A DNA stretch of 55,572 bases from Endozoicomonadaceae bacterium (lineage in GTDB: Bacteria > Pseudomonadota > Gammaproteobacteria > Pseudomonadales > Endozoicomonadaceae), in assembly GCA_023146365.1 (NCBI GenBank), contig JAGLCE010000084.1:1-55572 (forward strand), in the 5' to 3' direction. Position numbers and translations under genes: made by a program. The notes beneath the pieces are model-generated. The model saw only the letters and a list, made by a program, of their open reading frames with translations, searched no databases and had not been told where the DNA came from. Shown one piece after another: positions 44,504 through 54,360 of this stretch. The stretch's first letter is position 1; every line of letters begins with the position of its first letter.

Positions 44504-46054
44504 ATGGAAACAGTCAATTTTTCTGGAAAAGGTGCTTTTTCCTATGTGTGGAATAAAGACAATATTAACGTGGTAATTCGTTTTGTCAAAGCTTGTAGTG
44601 CCGCATTAATTGGATTTTGTTGTGGTTACGAAGTTAAATCTGCTGAGGTTGATTCTTATCTTTCTGGTAAGGGTGACACGTGTTTTGCTAAAGAGTATAA
44701 ACATATACACATAAATATTCGTAATGTTACATCATTATCTGAAAATGATGAAGAACCTGAAACATCTAAAAATGATGAAGCACATGAAACATCTAAAAAT
44801 GATGAAGCACCTGAAACATCTAAAAATGATGAAGCATCTGAAAATGATGAAACACCTAAAACATCTAAAAGTGATGAAACATCTAAAACATCTAAAAGTG
44901 ATGGAGCACCTAAAATACATGAAACAGATCCTCATTCAGGAATATATCACGAAAGGGGGCAGACTTTACCTCTAACATACGAAACGAAAGATTATGACGA
45001 TCAAAAAACAGATGAAAAATCAATGTCAGTAGAGATATTTACTGGCTCAGAGAGCTTGCAATTAGTAATTATTGACTATCAATTTATTAAAACAACAACC
45101 AATACAAAAGCATACCAAGCATTGGCTTACGCACTACAATTAAAAAAGTTAACTTCATGTAGATATGACAATATTGAATCAAATATTACTGAAAAATCTA
45201 AAGATATTATGGACAAGTTTATGTGCTTGAGAGGCCCTTACATATTGCAACATCACTACATAAAAGATAATTCTAAAGGGGATAAGATTGTTCTGCTTAA
45301 TGCTTCTCAACTTAACTATCAAGAGCAGGTAAAAAAAGATCATAATATTAAAGATAACATTGAGGATGTTTATTTAGACGATACATTCGGCCCTACCATG
45401 GTGAGAGAAGAACGAGGGGGGGCTGAATTTTTAGCTCATACGCTTATTAAAAGTGACCAGATACAATATGCTGGGGCTTTTTTTGATTTTTTCAACAATT
45501 ATAAGGGCGAGAACATACATGCAAGTGGAGGGTATTACAGCTCAGACATGGATGCAAAAGCGTGGCGTGCCCTTGAAAAAAAAATAATTAACTCTAAGAA
45601 AAAGGTTGAGGGGCTTAAATGGACAGTTGGCGACAAACATGAAACTGGAACTGGAACTGGAACTGGAAAAATAATATATCAAATTGGTGCAATGAATGCT
45701 GAGGGTCTACATCGTGACCTTCACAGTAACCTAGCACCTTCTCATATGGTGCAGTTTTTAATTATGTTCCTTCAAATTCGAAATGCATTGTTGCATGAAA
45801 CAAATAACAATGAGTCGATAGTTGTGCACATAACGCCAATAGGAGAAAATGATGTTTTTGGTAATAAAGAACACATGACATGTACCGCTTTACAAGCTGC
45901 TATTCATAGCTTGTCCAACGCTCATCAATCAAAAATTAAAACAGTGTTTTTTGGTAACACTGACCCACATAAACATTACGAGACATATTTACATCTTGGA
46001 CAACCAAAGTGTAAGAAGGTGTTCGAAGTTCCGTGTCAGCCTAGCGAGCTATAA
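44504..46054 (+). CDS. Hypothetical protein with nine-residue acidic repeat
   Basis: I do not recognise this 516-aa protein. Residues 25-45 form a moderately hydrophobic segment (FVKACSAALIGFCCG) that could be a signal or membrane anchor, but the charged residues before it are long for a signal peptide. Residues 80-140 are a low-complexity acidic tract built on NDEAxETSK. The rest (150-516) is folded-looking, with a second short repeat (GTGTGTG near 385) and hydrophobic blocks HMVQFLIMFLQIRNALL and KTVFFGN. AGGTG lies about 7 bases before the ATG. AT-rich and isolated between IS scars, like the other orphan genes. An exported or host-directed role is speculation. Confidence 0.55.
   Translation: METVNFSGKGAFSYVWNKDNINVVIRFVKACSAALIGFCCGYEVKSAEVDSYLSGKGDTCFAKEYKHIHINIRNVTSLSENDEEPETSKNDEAHETSKNDEAPETSKNDEASENDETPKTSKSDETSKTSKSDGAPKIHETDPHSGIYHERGQTLPLTYETKDYDDQKTDEKSMSVEIFTGSESLQLVIIDYQFIKTTTNTKAYQALAYALQLKKLTSCRYDNIESNITEKSKDIMDKFMCLRGPYILQHHYIKDNSKGDKIVLLNASQLNYQEQVKKDHNIKDNIEDVYLDDTFGPTMVREERGGAEFLAHTLIKSDQIQYAGAFFDFFNNYKGENIHASGGYYSSDMDAKAWRALEKKIINSKKKVEGLKWTVGDKHETGTGTGTGKIIYQIGAMNAEGLHRDLHSNLAPSHMVQFLIMFLQIRNALLHETNNNESIVVHITPIGENDVFGNKEHMTCTALQAAIHSLSNAHQSKIKTVFFGNTDPHKHYETYLHLGQPKCKKVFEVPCQPSEL
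44741..44925 (+). repeat. In-gene 27-bp tandem repeat tract
   Basis: About six degenerate units of 27 bp (AATGATGAAGCACCTGAAAC plus seven more bases) encode the NDEAxETSK repeat of the surrounding gene. Unit number can change in frame by slippage. Units diverge toward the 3' end (SDETSKTSK). Confidence 0.75.
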
Positions 46055-46307
46055 GCTAATGTAGTCGTCTAAGCGATTCGAATAATGGATCACTAGCTGT
46101 GACGACAGCGACAACGTTAAATTCCAGCTTTGTACAGGGTGTCTCCTGTGTTCTGATGCTTTCTCAGTATACCGGCATAGAGCAGCTTCAGTAAGCTTCT
46201 CTTATTATTGATGATTATTGCTTGCCAGCAATCTCATTATCATTTATACATGACATAAGAAGTTAGTAGATTCCAATACAAAACCATCCCGATAAGAGAA
46301 TTTTATG

Positions 46308-46428
46308 ACAAACCAATCACTTTACTGCTAGTCCTTGGTCGCTGCAATGCACGGAAAGTGGTTGTTCCAGTGCTGTCCAGCTTATATCTTAATAATCAAT
46401 ACGTTGCTAGTTTTTCAGGGCCGACCAA
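46308..46428 (+). repeat. Dispersed transposase-derived repeat B, copy 3
   Basis: ACAAACCAATCA, CTTTACTGCTAG, CACGGAAAGTGGTTGTT, CAGCTTAT and TAGTTTTTCAGGGCC match copy 1 at 6775-7032. It fills part of the 544-bp gap 46055-46598, which otherwise shows no gene. Confidence 0.6.
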
Positions 46429-46598
46429 ATAATGGGCAGAGTAAAGCTTAATTCTAGATTGTCACCACTGAGAAAACTTACTAGTACACTTAATGGACAA
46501 CGATCGGTTTTATACACTATTTTTACTGTTGCAAACTGACTTTTAACGCACCTATTCTGTATAATATGGTTTCAATATATTTAGTAGGAATAAATGGT

Positions 46599-48134
46599 AT
46601 GGCTTTAGTAAGTTTGACGGTCAATAGCTATCGATTATCAATCGTTATGACCGTTTCAATATTGACGACAATGATACTGTTCGCTTGCAGTGCTAGCGCT
46701 GAAAAACAATCGGTATATAGGACGGCGCTTGATGACTACGTCCATCAGATTGATAATAAATGGGACTGGGATTTGAAGGCTGAGTCGTGGCAGACCGTGC
46801 CGAATATCACTAACGCAAAGGTAAAAGTTTACCAGGTTAGTATGGTTTCACAGTATTGGGCTGCTGGCGCCAAACATGGTCTCTCTAACCCGCTATGGAA
46901 GCATCGGTTGACGATCTACCAACCTAATAACGTTCGTTCGAAAAAAGCGTTACTCTTGATTGATGGGGGTATTCGCTATTCTCGTGATTCTGAAACGGTT
47001 GATCCCTCAACTGATTTATCGAACCGGGCTGACTGGAGTCGAATTGCAGCCAATACGGGTGCGGTGGTCGTTGAACTCAAAGATGTGCCGAATCAATACC
47101 TGAGTTTTTCAGATGGTATACCGCGTAAAGAAGATGATCTGGTTGCTTGGACTTGGCACCAGTTTTTGCAGAATCCGGACGAAAACGAAAGGCTACCGTT
47201 GCAATTTCCCATGGTTAAATCCGTGGTCAGAGCGATGGATACAGTGCAGGCTCTGATGTCTTATAAAGGGGTGAAGATTGAGAGCTTTGTTCTGGCAGGC
47301 GCTTCAAAGCGAGGATGGGCTGCATGGCTGACGGCGGCGGTCGATGCTCGAACAGATTCGTTGATGCCTACGGTCATTGATATGTTAAACATCGAAGCGT
47401 TTGCCGATCATGTTGATAAGATTTATCAGAAGCCGATACCTGCGTTGAAAGATTATTATTCATCAGATCGTTCCATCGCTAGCTATATACATTCACCTGA
47501 AATGATTCGCTTGTCAACGATGATAGATCCCTATAGTTATCGAAATCGACTGACGATGCCTAAATATATTATTACTGCCTCGGGAGATGACTTTTTCCCA
47601 CCGGATTCTACTCGTCTATACTTGGATGATCTGAAAGGGCCGACCTGGCAGCGAGTGCTGCCTAATAGTCGACACTATGTGTTCCACAGCGCCGACGGAA
47701 TCATTAATATGATGAACACCATTGAGGCGTTTCTAGGAGCAAGAGTTGAAAATCGGATGTTACCTTCGGTGAGCTGGAGCAGTATAGGGCCAGGCCAATT
47801 GTCTGCCAGTATGGCTACTTGCCCCAAGCACGCTACGTTGTGGCGGGTTACTAATCCGAAGGCTAGAGATTTTCGCATGACGGAATTGTCGAAGAACGGT
47901 TTGCAATACGACCCTAAGGAGCTGACTATTAATGATGCTGCTCCATGCCAATTTGATATTACTATTGCTGAGCCTAAGTCAGGCTGGACGGCATGGTTTG
48001 TGGAACTTTCTTTCGATAATGCGCCGTATCCAGATATAGTGATGACCTCGACAGTGTCCGTCATACCTGATGTGTACCCGAAATCCTGTCATACCAGCCG
48101 AGATTCATCGGACACTTGTACGATAAAAGACTGA
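46599..48134 (+). CDS. pqaA: PhoPQ-activated pathogenicity-related protein (PqaA-like)
   Basis: A secreted alpha/beta-hydrolase-fold protein (about 511 aa). A signal peptide ends CSASA|EKQ. The nucleophile lies in GASKRGW (Ser236), an acidic residue in ASGDDFFPPDS (330/331) and the histidine in PNSRHYVFH (His359), giving a plausible Ser-Asp-His triad. This is the PqaA family (PF10142), named from a PhoPQ-regulated Salmonella gene; the substrate is unknown. ATG 46599 has AGGA about 9 bases upstream, and an upstream ATG (46566) is also in frame. The 3' end overlaps the convergent ferredoxin-reductase gene by 46 bp. No PhoP box is claimed. Confidence 0.85.
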   Translation: MALVSLTVNSYRLSIVMTVSILTTMILFACSASAEKQSVYRTALDDYVHQIDNKWDWDLKAESWQTVPNITNAKVKVYQVSMVSQYWAAGAKHGLSNPLWKHRLTIYQPNNVRSKKALLLIDGGIRYSRDSETVDPSTDLSNRADWSRIAANTGAVVVELKDVPNQYLSFSDGIPRKEDDLVAWTWHQFLQNPDENERLPLQFPMVKSVVRAMDTVQALMSYKGVKIESFVLAGASKRGWAAWLTAAVDARTDSLMPTVIDMLNIEAFADHVDKIYQKPIPALKDYYSSDRSIASYIHSPEMIRLSTMIDPYSYRNRLTMPKYIITASGDDFFPPDSTRLYLDDLKGPTWQRVLPNSRHYVFHSADGIINMMNTIEAFLGARVENRMLPSVSWSSIGPGQLSASMATCPKHATLWRVTNPKARDFRMTELSKNGLQYDPKELTINDAAPCQFDITIAEPKSGWTAWFVELSFDNAPYPDIVMTSTVSVIPDVYPKSCHTSRDSSDTCTIKD

Positions 48135-49042
48135 GTGATGATTCGTGCTTTGGGTATCCCTTTCTGAGCCAGATAGCGTGTAGTGGGGCGTATGATTTTT
48201 GGGTCTCCCATTAGCATCAATCGTGCTTGCTTGAATCGTGGCTCTAACAATAGCGCTTCAATCATAGGGAGCAGATTGTTGTCGTTGATGCATTGAAGGT
48301 TGGCAGCAGAGATTTGATGATCCTGTAAATAAAAGGTCTCAGGTGATGTATGTTGTGAGTGCAATAGTGTCATCAATGCGGCTGAGTGGCTGAGCATCAG
48401 TGCGTCACGGGTGATTGCCATGGCGGCGCTGATACCGATGCCACTGCCTATGATAATCAGCGGAGCGTTATCTCTGTCGGGCTGATAGTAACAGCGGCCG
48501 GCCAGTTCGCTTAAAGTGACCTGAGTACCGCTATCGATCTCATCAAATAGCCAGCCGCTCACCTTTCCGCCAACGCGTCGTTCAACGTGGATTAGCAACT
48601 CACTCGCTGTCTCCGGTTGAGACAGTAGGCAGTATCGACTGCCACAGGTTGAATTTTTCCATAGACGAACATGCTGGCCAGGACGATATTGCAGTGGCAT
48701 ACGGGGTGCAATGCGTATGGCTAGCAACGTAGGTGAAAGAATGGTTTTCCTCGTAATGAGCGCAGGCTGGGCTTGCAGATGGCGCTCTGGTAAACGGGTG
48801 GTCATGTTACTCGTTGGATAGCACTGGCAGGCTAGGAAAAAACCGTTTTCCATTTGGTCATCAGAGAGACCTTGGCAGGCTTCAATGGGAACTGATCCTT
48901 CTGTCATTTGCATAAGACACGAATGACATAGACCGGCACGGCAGGACCAAGGAATACGACAATTTTGTGCCAATAGCTCTTCCAGTAGTGACTTGCCTGG
49001 CGATACGGTATAGGTTTGGTTATTAAACTGGATGTGTGTCAT
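48089..49042 (-). CDS. 2Fe-2S ferredoxin / flavin reductase (FNR-type) oxidoreductase
   Basis: A 317-aa fusion of a plant-type [2Fe-2S] ferredoxin domain (1-85) with an FNR-like FAD/NAD(P) reductase (90-317). The cluster ligands are Cys34, Cys39 and Cys42 in SCRAGLCHSC and Cys72 in FFLACQCYP. The FAD-binding RPGQH and the nucleotide-binding IIIGSGIGISAAMA are visible, though the usual RxYS flavin motif reads SRYCLLSQ. Such fusions supply electrons to oxygenases or other partners; none is adjacent. The ATG at 49042 removes a 30-residue unsupported extension. Confidence 0.82.
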   Translation of the reverse strand: MTHIQFNNQTYTVSPGKSLLEELLAQNCRIPWSCRAGLCHSCLMQMTEGSVPIEACQGLSDDQMENGFFLACQCYPTSNMTTRLPERHLQAQPALITRKTILSPTLLAIRIAPRMPLQYRPGQHVRLWKNSTCGSRYCLLSQPETASELLIHVERRVGGKVSGWLFDEIDSGTQVTLSELAGRCYYQPDRDNAPLIIIGSGIGISAAMAITRDALMLSHSAALMTLLHSQHTSPETFYLQDHQISAANLQCINDNNLLPMIEALLLEPRFKQARLMLMGDPKIIRPTTRYLAQKGIPKARIITQSFIVQVSDESRLV

Positions 49043-49243
49043 GGTCGTTCTTAATGAGACAAGTTTTGTCAGATTAGGCTTGTGTGTATCCGAAACCGAT
49101 GGGGAAAAAACACCTGTTGGTCGCAAAGTCACTGTTTAACCTTATAGTGGTATAATGCACTCGTTTATTCAAGATAATGTATTATCGTGTTCAGCCATGG
49201 TGGTAGATCATCTGATACGCTAGTCAAAGGAGCCCGAAAAGCG

Positions 49244-50764
49244 ATGACGGTCATACGAGAAGAAGATTTTGTGCAAAGTATTGCCGATGCTTTACAGTTT
49301 ATTTCCTATTATCATCCGGTTGATTTTATCAAGGCGATGCATGAAGCCTATGAAAAGGAACAGTCTCAGGCTGCTAAGGATGCGATGGCGCAGATTCTGA
49401 TTAATTCTCGCATGTGTGCAATGGGTCGTCGGCCTATGTGTCAGGACACCGGCATCGTTACCGTCTTTCTAACGATTGGTATGGATGTCAAATTTGATAC
49501 TCGGCTGGGGGTTGAAGATCTGGTCAACGAAGGGGTGCGGCGTGCTTATACGAATCCTGATAATGTGTTACGGGCTTCTATCCTTTCGGATCCAGCGGGT
49601 AAACGACAGAATACCAAAGATAATACGCCTGCTGTCACTCATATAAGTCTGGTTCCTGGTGATAAGATGGACGTTCAGATCGCAGCTAAAGGCGGTGGCT
49701 CTGAGAATAAATCCAAGCTGATTATGTTGAACCCCTCTGATGATATTGTTGAGTGGGTGGTTAAAACGGTACCTACTATGGGAGCTGGCTGGTGTCCTCC
49801 TGGTATGCTGGGTATCGGTATTGGTGGTACAGCAGAAAAAGCTGTGCTGCTCGCCAAGCACTCCTTGATGGATCCCATTGATATTCATGAATTACGTGAG
49901 CGGGGGCCGAACAACAAGGTGGAAGAGCTCCGTCTGGAACTCTTTGAAGCGGTTAACAGTCTCGGTATTGGTGCTCAGGGTCTAGGGGGGATAACGACGG
50001 TACTGGACATCAAAATTATGGATTATCCTACCCATGCCGCATCAAAGCCGGTCGCCATGATCCCAAACTGCGCTGCCACTCGTCATGCACACTTTACCCT
50101 TGATGGCTCAGGCCCTGCCGTTTTGACACCGCCTGTTATGGATGACTATCCGGAGATTACCTGGGAAGTGGGTGATACGGTACGACGGGTCAACCTTAAT
50201 ACTATTACAGCAGACGATATCCGTGACTGGCTGCCTGGTGAAACCATATTGCTCTCGGGTAAAATGCTGACAGGGCGTGATGCTGCGCACAAGCGCATGG
50301 TAGAGATGATCGATAAGGGGGAAGCGCTACCGGTTGATCTGAAAAATCGGTTTATCTATTATGTTGGACCTGTTGATCCGGTGCGAGATGAAGTGGTGGG
50401 CCCAGCAGGGCCAACAACCTCTACAAGAATGGATAAGTTTACCCGAACGATGCTTGAGAAAACGGGGCTGATCGGCATGATTGGCAAGGCTGAGCGAGGA
50501 TCTGCGGCCATTGAAGCTATCAGAGACAATCAAGCTGTTTATCTGATGGCAGTTGGCGGAGCGGCTTACTTGGTCGCACAGGCTGTTAAGCATGCCAATG
50601 TGGTGGCGTTTGATGACCTTGGTATGGAAGCTATCTACGAATTTGATGTTGAGGATATGCCTGTAACAGTTGCCGTTGATAGCAAAGGAACTTCCGTTCA
50701 CCAGACAGGTCCTGCAGAGTGGAAAGCCAAAATTGCGGAATTTGAACCGCTGAAAATTATCTAG
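49244..50764 (+). CDS. fumA: Fumarate hydratase, class I (iron-sulfur)
   Basis: A 506-aa class I fumarase, converting fumarate and malate in the TCA cycle with a [4Fe-4S] cluster. The three expected cluster cysteines are Cys66 (in MCQDTG), Cys184 (in GWCPPG) and Cys276 (in NCAATRH). The N-terminal alpha domain and C-terminal beta domain (GKMLTGRDAAHKR, then VGPAGPTTSTRMD) are both complete, so this is the fused form. The ATG at 49244 has AGGAG 11 bases upstream; a longer frame from 49187 lacks family support. A terminator follows. Divergent from the ferredoxin-reductase gene. Confidence 0.95.
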   Translation: MTVIREEDFVQSIADALQFISYYHPVDFIKAMHEAYEKEQSQAAKDAMAQILINSRMCAMGRRPMCQDTGIVTVFLTIGMDVKFDTRLGVEDLVNEGVRRAYTNPDNVLRASILSDPAGKRQNTKDNTPAVTHISLVPGDKMDVQIAAKGGGSENKSKLIMLNPSDDIVEWVVKTVPTMGAGWCPPGMLGIGIGGTAEKAVLLAKHSLMDPIDIHELRERGPNNKVEELRLELFEAVNSLGIGAQGLGGITTVLDIKIMDYPTHAASKPVAMIPNCAATRHAHFTLDGSGPAVLTPPVMDDYPEITWEVGDTVRRVNLNTITADDIRDWLPGETILLSGKMLTGRDAAHKRMVEMIDKGEALPVDLKNRFIYYVGPVDPVRDEVVGPAGPTTSTRMDKFTRTMLEKTGLIGMIGKAERGSAAIEAIRDNQAVYLMAVGGAAYLVAQAVKHANVVAFDDLGMEAIYEFDVEDMPVTVAVDSKGTSVHQTGPAEWKAKIAEFEPLKII

Positions 50765-50785
50765 TCCTTTGGGTTAGGCAACATG

Positions 50786-50814
50786 AAAGAAGGGCCATTA
50801 CTCCCCTCTTTTTT
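50786..50814 (+). terminator. Rho-independent terminator after fumA
   Basis: AAAGAAGGG and CCCCTCTTT pair (one bulge) around an 8-base loop and are followed by a T run, 22 bp after the fumarase stop. The gap 50815-51071 holds nothing else I can identify. Confidence 0.6.
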
Positions 50815-51071
50815 GATCGGTAGTTTCGGTGAACATCTCTTCAATATAAACGTTGTAGTCTTTAGGATGTTCCACAAGGCAATCAATAACTCATGGGTGC
50901 TGGTCATCATAAAGATGGTGGTAATCTAGGGATGACTGGCAGTGAAATCCACTTATCGTTTGGGGCTCATCTACAGGCTTAATGTCTAGCCCCTTCAATA
51001 CCTCATCAATGCCCACCTTGTGCGCCTCCCGAAAACAGGATATTTTATAGTTCATTTACGGTGATGTTTCT

Positions 51072-51716
51072 TTATTTGAAAGCAAACCGTGCGATTAATG
51101 ATGTATTCTCATTATCATCGTCATCCTTTGTGTAACCTACGCCAAATGCTAATTGTTGATTAACATGATATATTGCAGCTGTACCAAATGAGTATATTTT
51201 CTCATCAAACAACTCACCTTGAGCAATGTAAGCCTCTAATTCAAGGTCATTGCTAGCCATGGCACGTAGGCCTAAGCTAATCTTGTAGCCGTTGTCACTC
51301 TTTTTGTCATCATGTTCCTCATCTAAGTCATTGTCATCGTCATAGAAGCTATCATTTAATTGCCATGTTGCTCTAGCATGTAACACCGAAGCATTACCAA
51401 ATAAATCTACATTTTGTGTCAGTGGAATGTGTCCAGTAAGACCTAGAGAAAATTGATTAACGTCACACTCATAGTCGAAATAATTATCAAAACTGGTTAA
51501 TCCAGCACCTGCTGTAATTGCCAATGAAGGCGTCACACTAAATGAACCTAAAGTATTTAGAGCGTTACCTTTTGCATTAATGTTTTTAACAAGTTCACTA
51601 TTTATAATCTGGTAATTACCTTCTATATAGTCATAAGTTATCTCTTTTGCTGCTGAAACTGCAGACGTTGCCAGCAATGCTGTTGCTAACATGTATTTTA
51701 TTTTTGAATATATCAT
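51072..51716 (-). CDS. Outer-membrane beta-barrel protein
   Basis: A 214-aa protein with a signal peptide (MIYSKIKYMLATALLATSAV, cleaved after SAA), then alternating hydrophobic/polar strands about 8-10 residues long and a C-terminal Phe-Lys (ARFAFK), typical of barrels. Two acidic loops are unusually Asp-rich (around 125-140 and near 200), which may bind cations or simply be acidic. I expect eight strands, an OmpA/OmpW-type small barrel, but no family signature is certain. It stands alone in an AT-rich stretch. 51717-52478 shows no gene. Confidence 0.6.
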   Translation of the reverse strand: MIYSKIKYMLATALLATSAVSAAKEITYDYIEGNYQIINSELVKNINAKGNALNTLGSFSVTPSLAITAGAGLTSFDNYFDYECDVNQFSLGLTGHIPLTQNVDLFGNASVLHARATWQLNDSFYDDDNDLDEEHDDKKSDNGYKISLGLRAMASNDLELEAYIAQGELFDEKIYSFGTAAIYHVNQQLAFGVGYTKDDDDNENTSLIARFAFK

Positions 51717-52478
51717 TTTAAAGTTACTCCAAGTAACGGTTGTGTAAAACAGGTAAATTACTATTTATGGATAGATATGTTTCATCTGCCTGAATTAGGC
51801 TGTTCATTTTTATCCAATTAGTTTATACCTCAGTAAATTTGTGCAACAGAACGATTCTGTGGCGTATTTTGCATTCCTATTTTCTGGCACCTCAATAGCG
51901 ACGTTAAAACAGTCTTGCTTAACAGACTTGAATTAATTATGTCAGATTAACGTAGAATCTGATGATTCAGTCTTAGGTTAGATGATTCATAGGAAACTGT
52001 TTTATACAAACACGAAGCCATCACAATCATCTCTACCATAAATAATTGGATGATTTATTGTCTGAAAAGTTCATTTTTATTTACAAACACCTTAAATACA
52101 GCCAAAGGGCATTAGTCCTGAATCCGTAACTTCATTGATGATTGCTATACTTAATAGGCCTTGTTATTAAAGACCTGCAAAGGTGAAACTGGTTATCTAT
52201 AAATTCACCACTGTGTGAGTTTATAAATGATAGCTTCTCATACTATAACCCTTATTGAATGAAAAAGTCCTCGCCATTTTTGATGCATTCAAAGTCACGG
52301 ATTCAGATTAGTTAAAAGTAAATGCCTACTTTGTTTATAATGATATTTCTTGTGTCATTCTGAATCCTAATTGAACCATATTTTCATGATGACCCGATTC
52401 CTCGCAAGAAAACCACCAGTACGCGTTGCGTTAATCAATAATCAATAAATTAATCATGGGCGTCGCCAAGAAAATCGA

Positions 52479-52919
52479 TCAATCTTCATATATTATGTCA
52501 GGTAGGAATATAGTAAGGCTAACGACATACGATGACACGAAAGGCATGCACGTGACCAATAAATCATTGCGATCCATTTGATCAGGAAGAAATCTCGCGT
52601 TAACGAACCCACGATGATCATTAGCAAGTCTTTTGTACAACACAGGGCCTATTATTGGTATGGGATATGTAGCTATTGCGATAACTGCTTGAAGCTTATC
52701 TGATAATGTTACTCCATGATAATTACGACTAATCCTTAGAAAGGTTCTAACCCCTGCTAATATTCCTGTTAAAGTAAATAATATTGCGCAGCCGACTATG
52801 GCAACAATCATAACTATTCGATTAACAAAAACAACTACATTACCCGCTAATTTTTTAATAAATGAAGGCTGTGTCGTTGTCATACTATTACGTGTTGCTT
52901 CTGCTTCTATCCTACTCAT
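52479..52919 (-). CDS. Small tandem membrane protein, family member 1
   Basis: A 146-aa protein with hydrophobic segments at about 27-60, 76-96 and 119-140, carrying PIPIIGP (86-92) and CMPFVSS (124-130). The same two blocks occur in the genes at 53530 and 54361, and PFVNS in the HAD fusion at 32252. This member is the most diverged. ATG 52919 follows GAGG by 9 bases, with the same TTGAGGTAT-type context as the other members; an upstream TTG start is not needed. No known domain is recognised. A membrane-inserted, possibly host-membrane-targeted protein is conceivable but unproven. Confidence 0.6.
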   Translation of the reverse strand: MSRIEAEATRNSMTTTQPSFIKKLAGNVVVFVNRIVMIVAIVGCAILFTLTGILAGVRTFLRISRNYHGVTLSDKLQAVIAIATYPIPIIGPVLYKRLANDHRGFVNARFLPDQMDRNDLLVTCMPFVSSYVVSLTIFLPDIIYED

Positions 52920-53169
52920 CAGTTCATACCTCAATCAATTTCTGTTGAAAAAATATGCTTTGGTGGTCTATGTTTTAGTGGTATCGCCTCACTGTTAAGT
53001 TCTTTATCGTGTGAAAAGTTCATTTATTTATACATCTGTTTTAATAATCAGATATTTTGCTTTTGGCTCGCTACAGAGTGTCAAACTAATTAAAGTAGAC
53101 TGCCTATTCTGTCTATGATGATATTCATCGTGCGGTGTTGAGCTTTATAGATATTACTAGTAGGAGGTG

Positions 53170-53525
53170 GTCAGCAAATGTCAATAAAAGTACTGATTAT
53201 GTCTATTGTTCGATCATTTTTAATCGATTGATGACGCTGCTACCGGGAGGGTCGTATTTGCTGTTTTTTAAAAGTAACGAAGTTTAGCTGGGCATGGTTA
53301 TGTCCATTACATGCTGTATTTGTAACAGATCGTACCGTTGATTTTATAGCTAGCGACAAATGATAAAATAAAATGGATGAATAGACGAAGTGATCTTTCA
53401 TTGGATGACGACGAACATTCTACATAAACAGAGTTATACCCTGAATTTTATTATTATTGCTAATTGCGCATAATAAGAGGACCTATTAACAACATGGTAA
53501 ATATCAACGTTGCTATAGATCCTAT
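53170..53525 (-). pseudogene. Decayed copy of the small membrane protein family
   Basis: TGTCAATAAAA-x-CTGATTA-GTCTATT (53178-53210) matches the 3' flank of the 54361 gene at 54264-54296. AGCTAGCGA-type and AAGAGGACCTATTAA (53475-53490) blocks match inside that gene in the same order. No open frame survives, so this is a dead copy between members 1 and 2. Confidence 0.55.
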
Positions 53526-53529
53526 GAAT

Positions 53530-53979
53530 CTAATGATCACCTAAGCAGTATTTGAACAGCTGCTTCAGGGAGGAGATAATATTAATGCTAGAGATCAGCG
53601 ATGACATAAATGGAATGGCTAGGAATATGTACTCGAGCCTTTCCATAGGGCCCTCAAACTCACCCAGATGCAACTCTGTACCTGGAAGGCTATTGTTATA
53701 GCTAAGTCTATAGAATAAGGGAGAACCTATTAATGGTAGGGGAAGTACCGCTGATGCTAGAGCTGATCTGAGTATAATGGATTGATCCAGGTTGCTATTA
53801 TAGTTACAACAAAGGCTTTTAACCCCCATTGCTATTGCTGTTGCTGGGAAGCATAGTGTTCCTAATGCTATAACAGTAAATTTAACAGTTTGTGTAGCAA
53901 AATAAGCAGCCAAACCCAATTTAGTGCTTGGGCGCTTTTCTTGATAATTTGTAGTATTATTAGTTATATCTCTGCTCAT
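53530..53979 (-). CDS. Small tandem membrane protein, family member 2
   Basis: A 149-aa protein. Hydrophobic segments lie at about 32-60, 72-92 and 117-140. Conserved blocks are GTLCFPATAIAM (40-51), LPLPLIGSPLFY (79-90) and FLAIPFMSS (119-127). ATG 53979 follows GAGG by 9 bases (TCGAGGTATAGATCA context), the same leader as member 3. The central loop (95-115) is acidic. The relation to member 3 and to the membrane module of the HAD fusion is clear by eye. Function unknown. Confidence 0.65.
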   Translation of the reverse strand: MSRDITNNTTNYQEKRPSTKLGLAAYFATQTVKFTVIALGTLCFPATAIAMGVKSLCCNYNSNLDQSIILRSALASAVLPLPLIGSPLFYRLSYNNSLPGTELHLGEFEGPMERLEYIFLAIPFMSSLISSINIISSLKQLFKYCLGDH

Positions 53980-54360
53980 TGATCTATACCTCGACAATTG
54001 TTTAAAAGAACTATTTCATTAACGACTTTCGCGCTTCAATAGTTTTACTTATAATAGGCTTAATTAAAAATATTGAATCAAATAGAGACCCGAATGATGA
54101 TTCATCCTTAAAACAAAACGTTTTATATAAACTCCCTATACACTATTGGACTATTTTTTTAATAGGAAGTTCATTTATGTATAAGTTTGTTTTACACTCT
54201 GCGTCAACATAGTTATATGTTTCTTCTTAATTTTATAATTTAACTAACAGAATGTGGTCAGAGGATGTCAATAAAAACGCTGATTAAGTCTATTATTTCG
54301 CCCCCCCAGTGATTGACGATGCAGGCACCGAGAGCTGGGAGAGCGAATGTATTCGTTATT

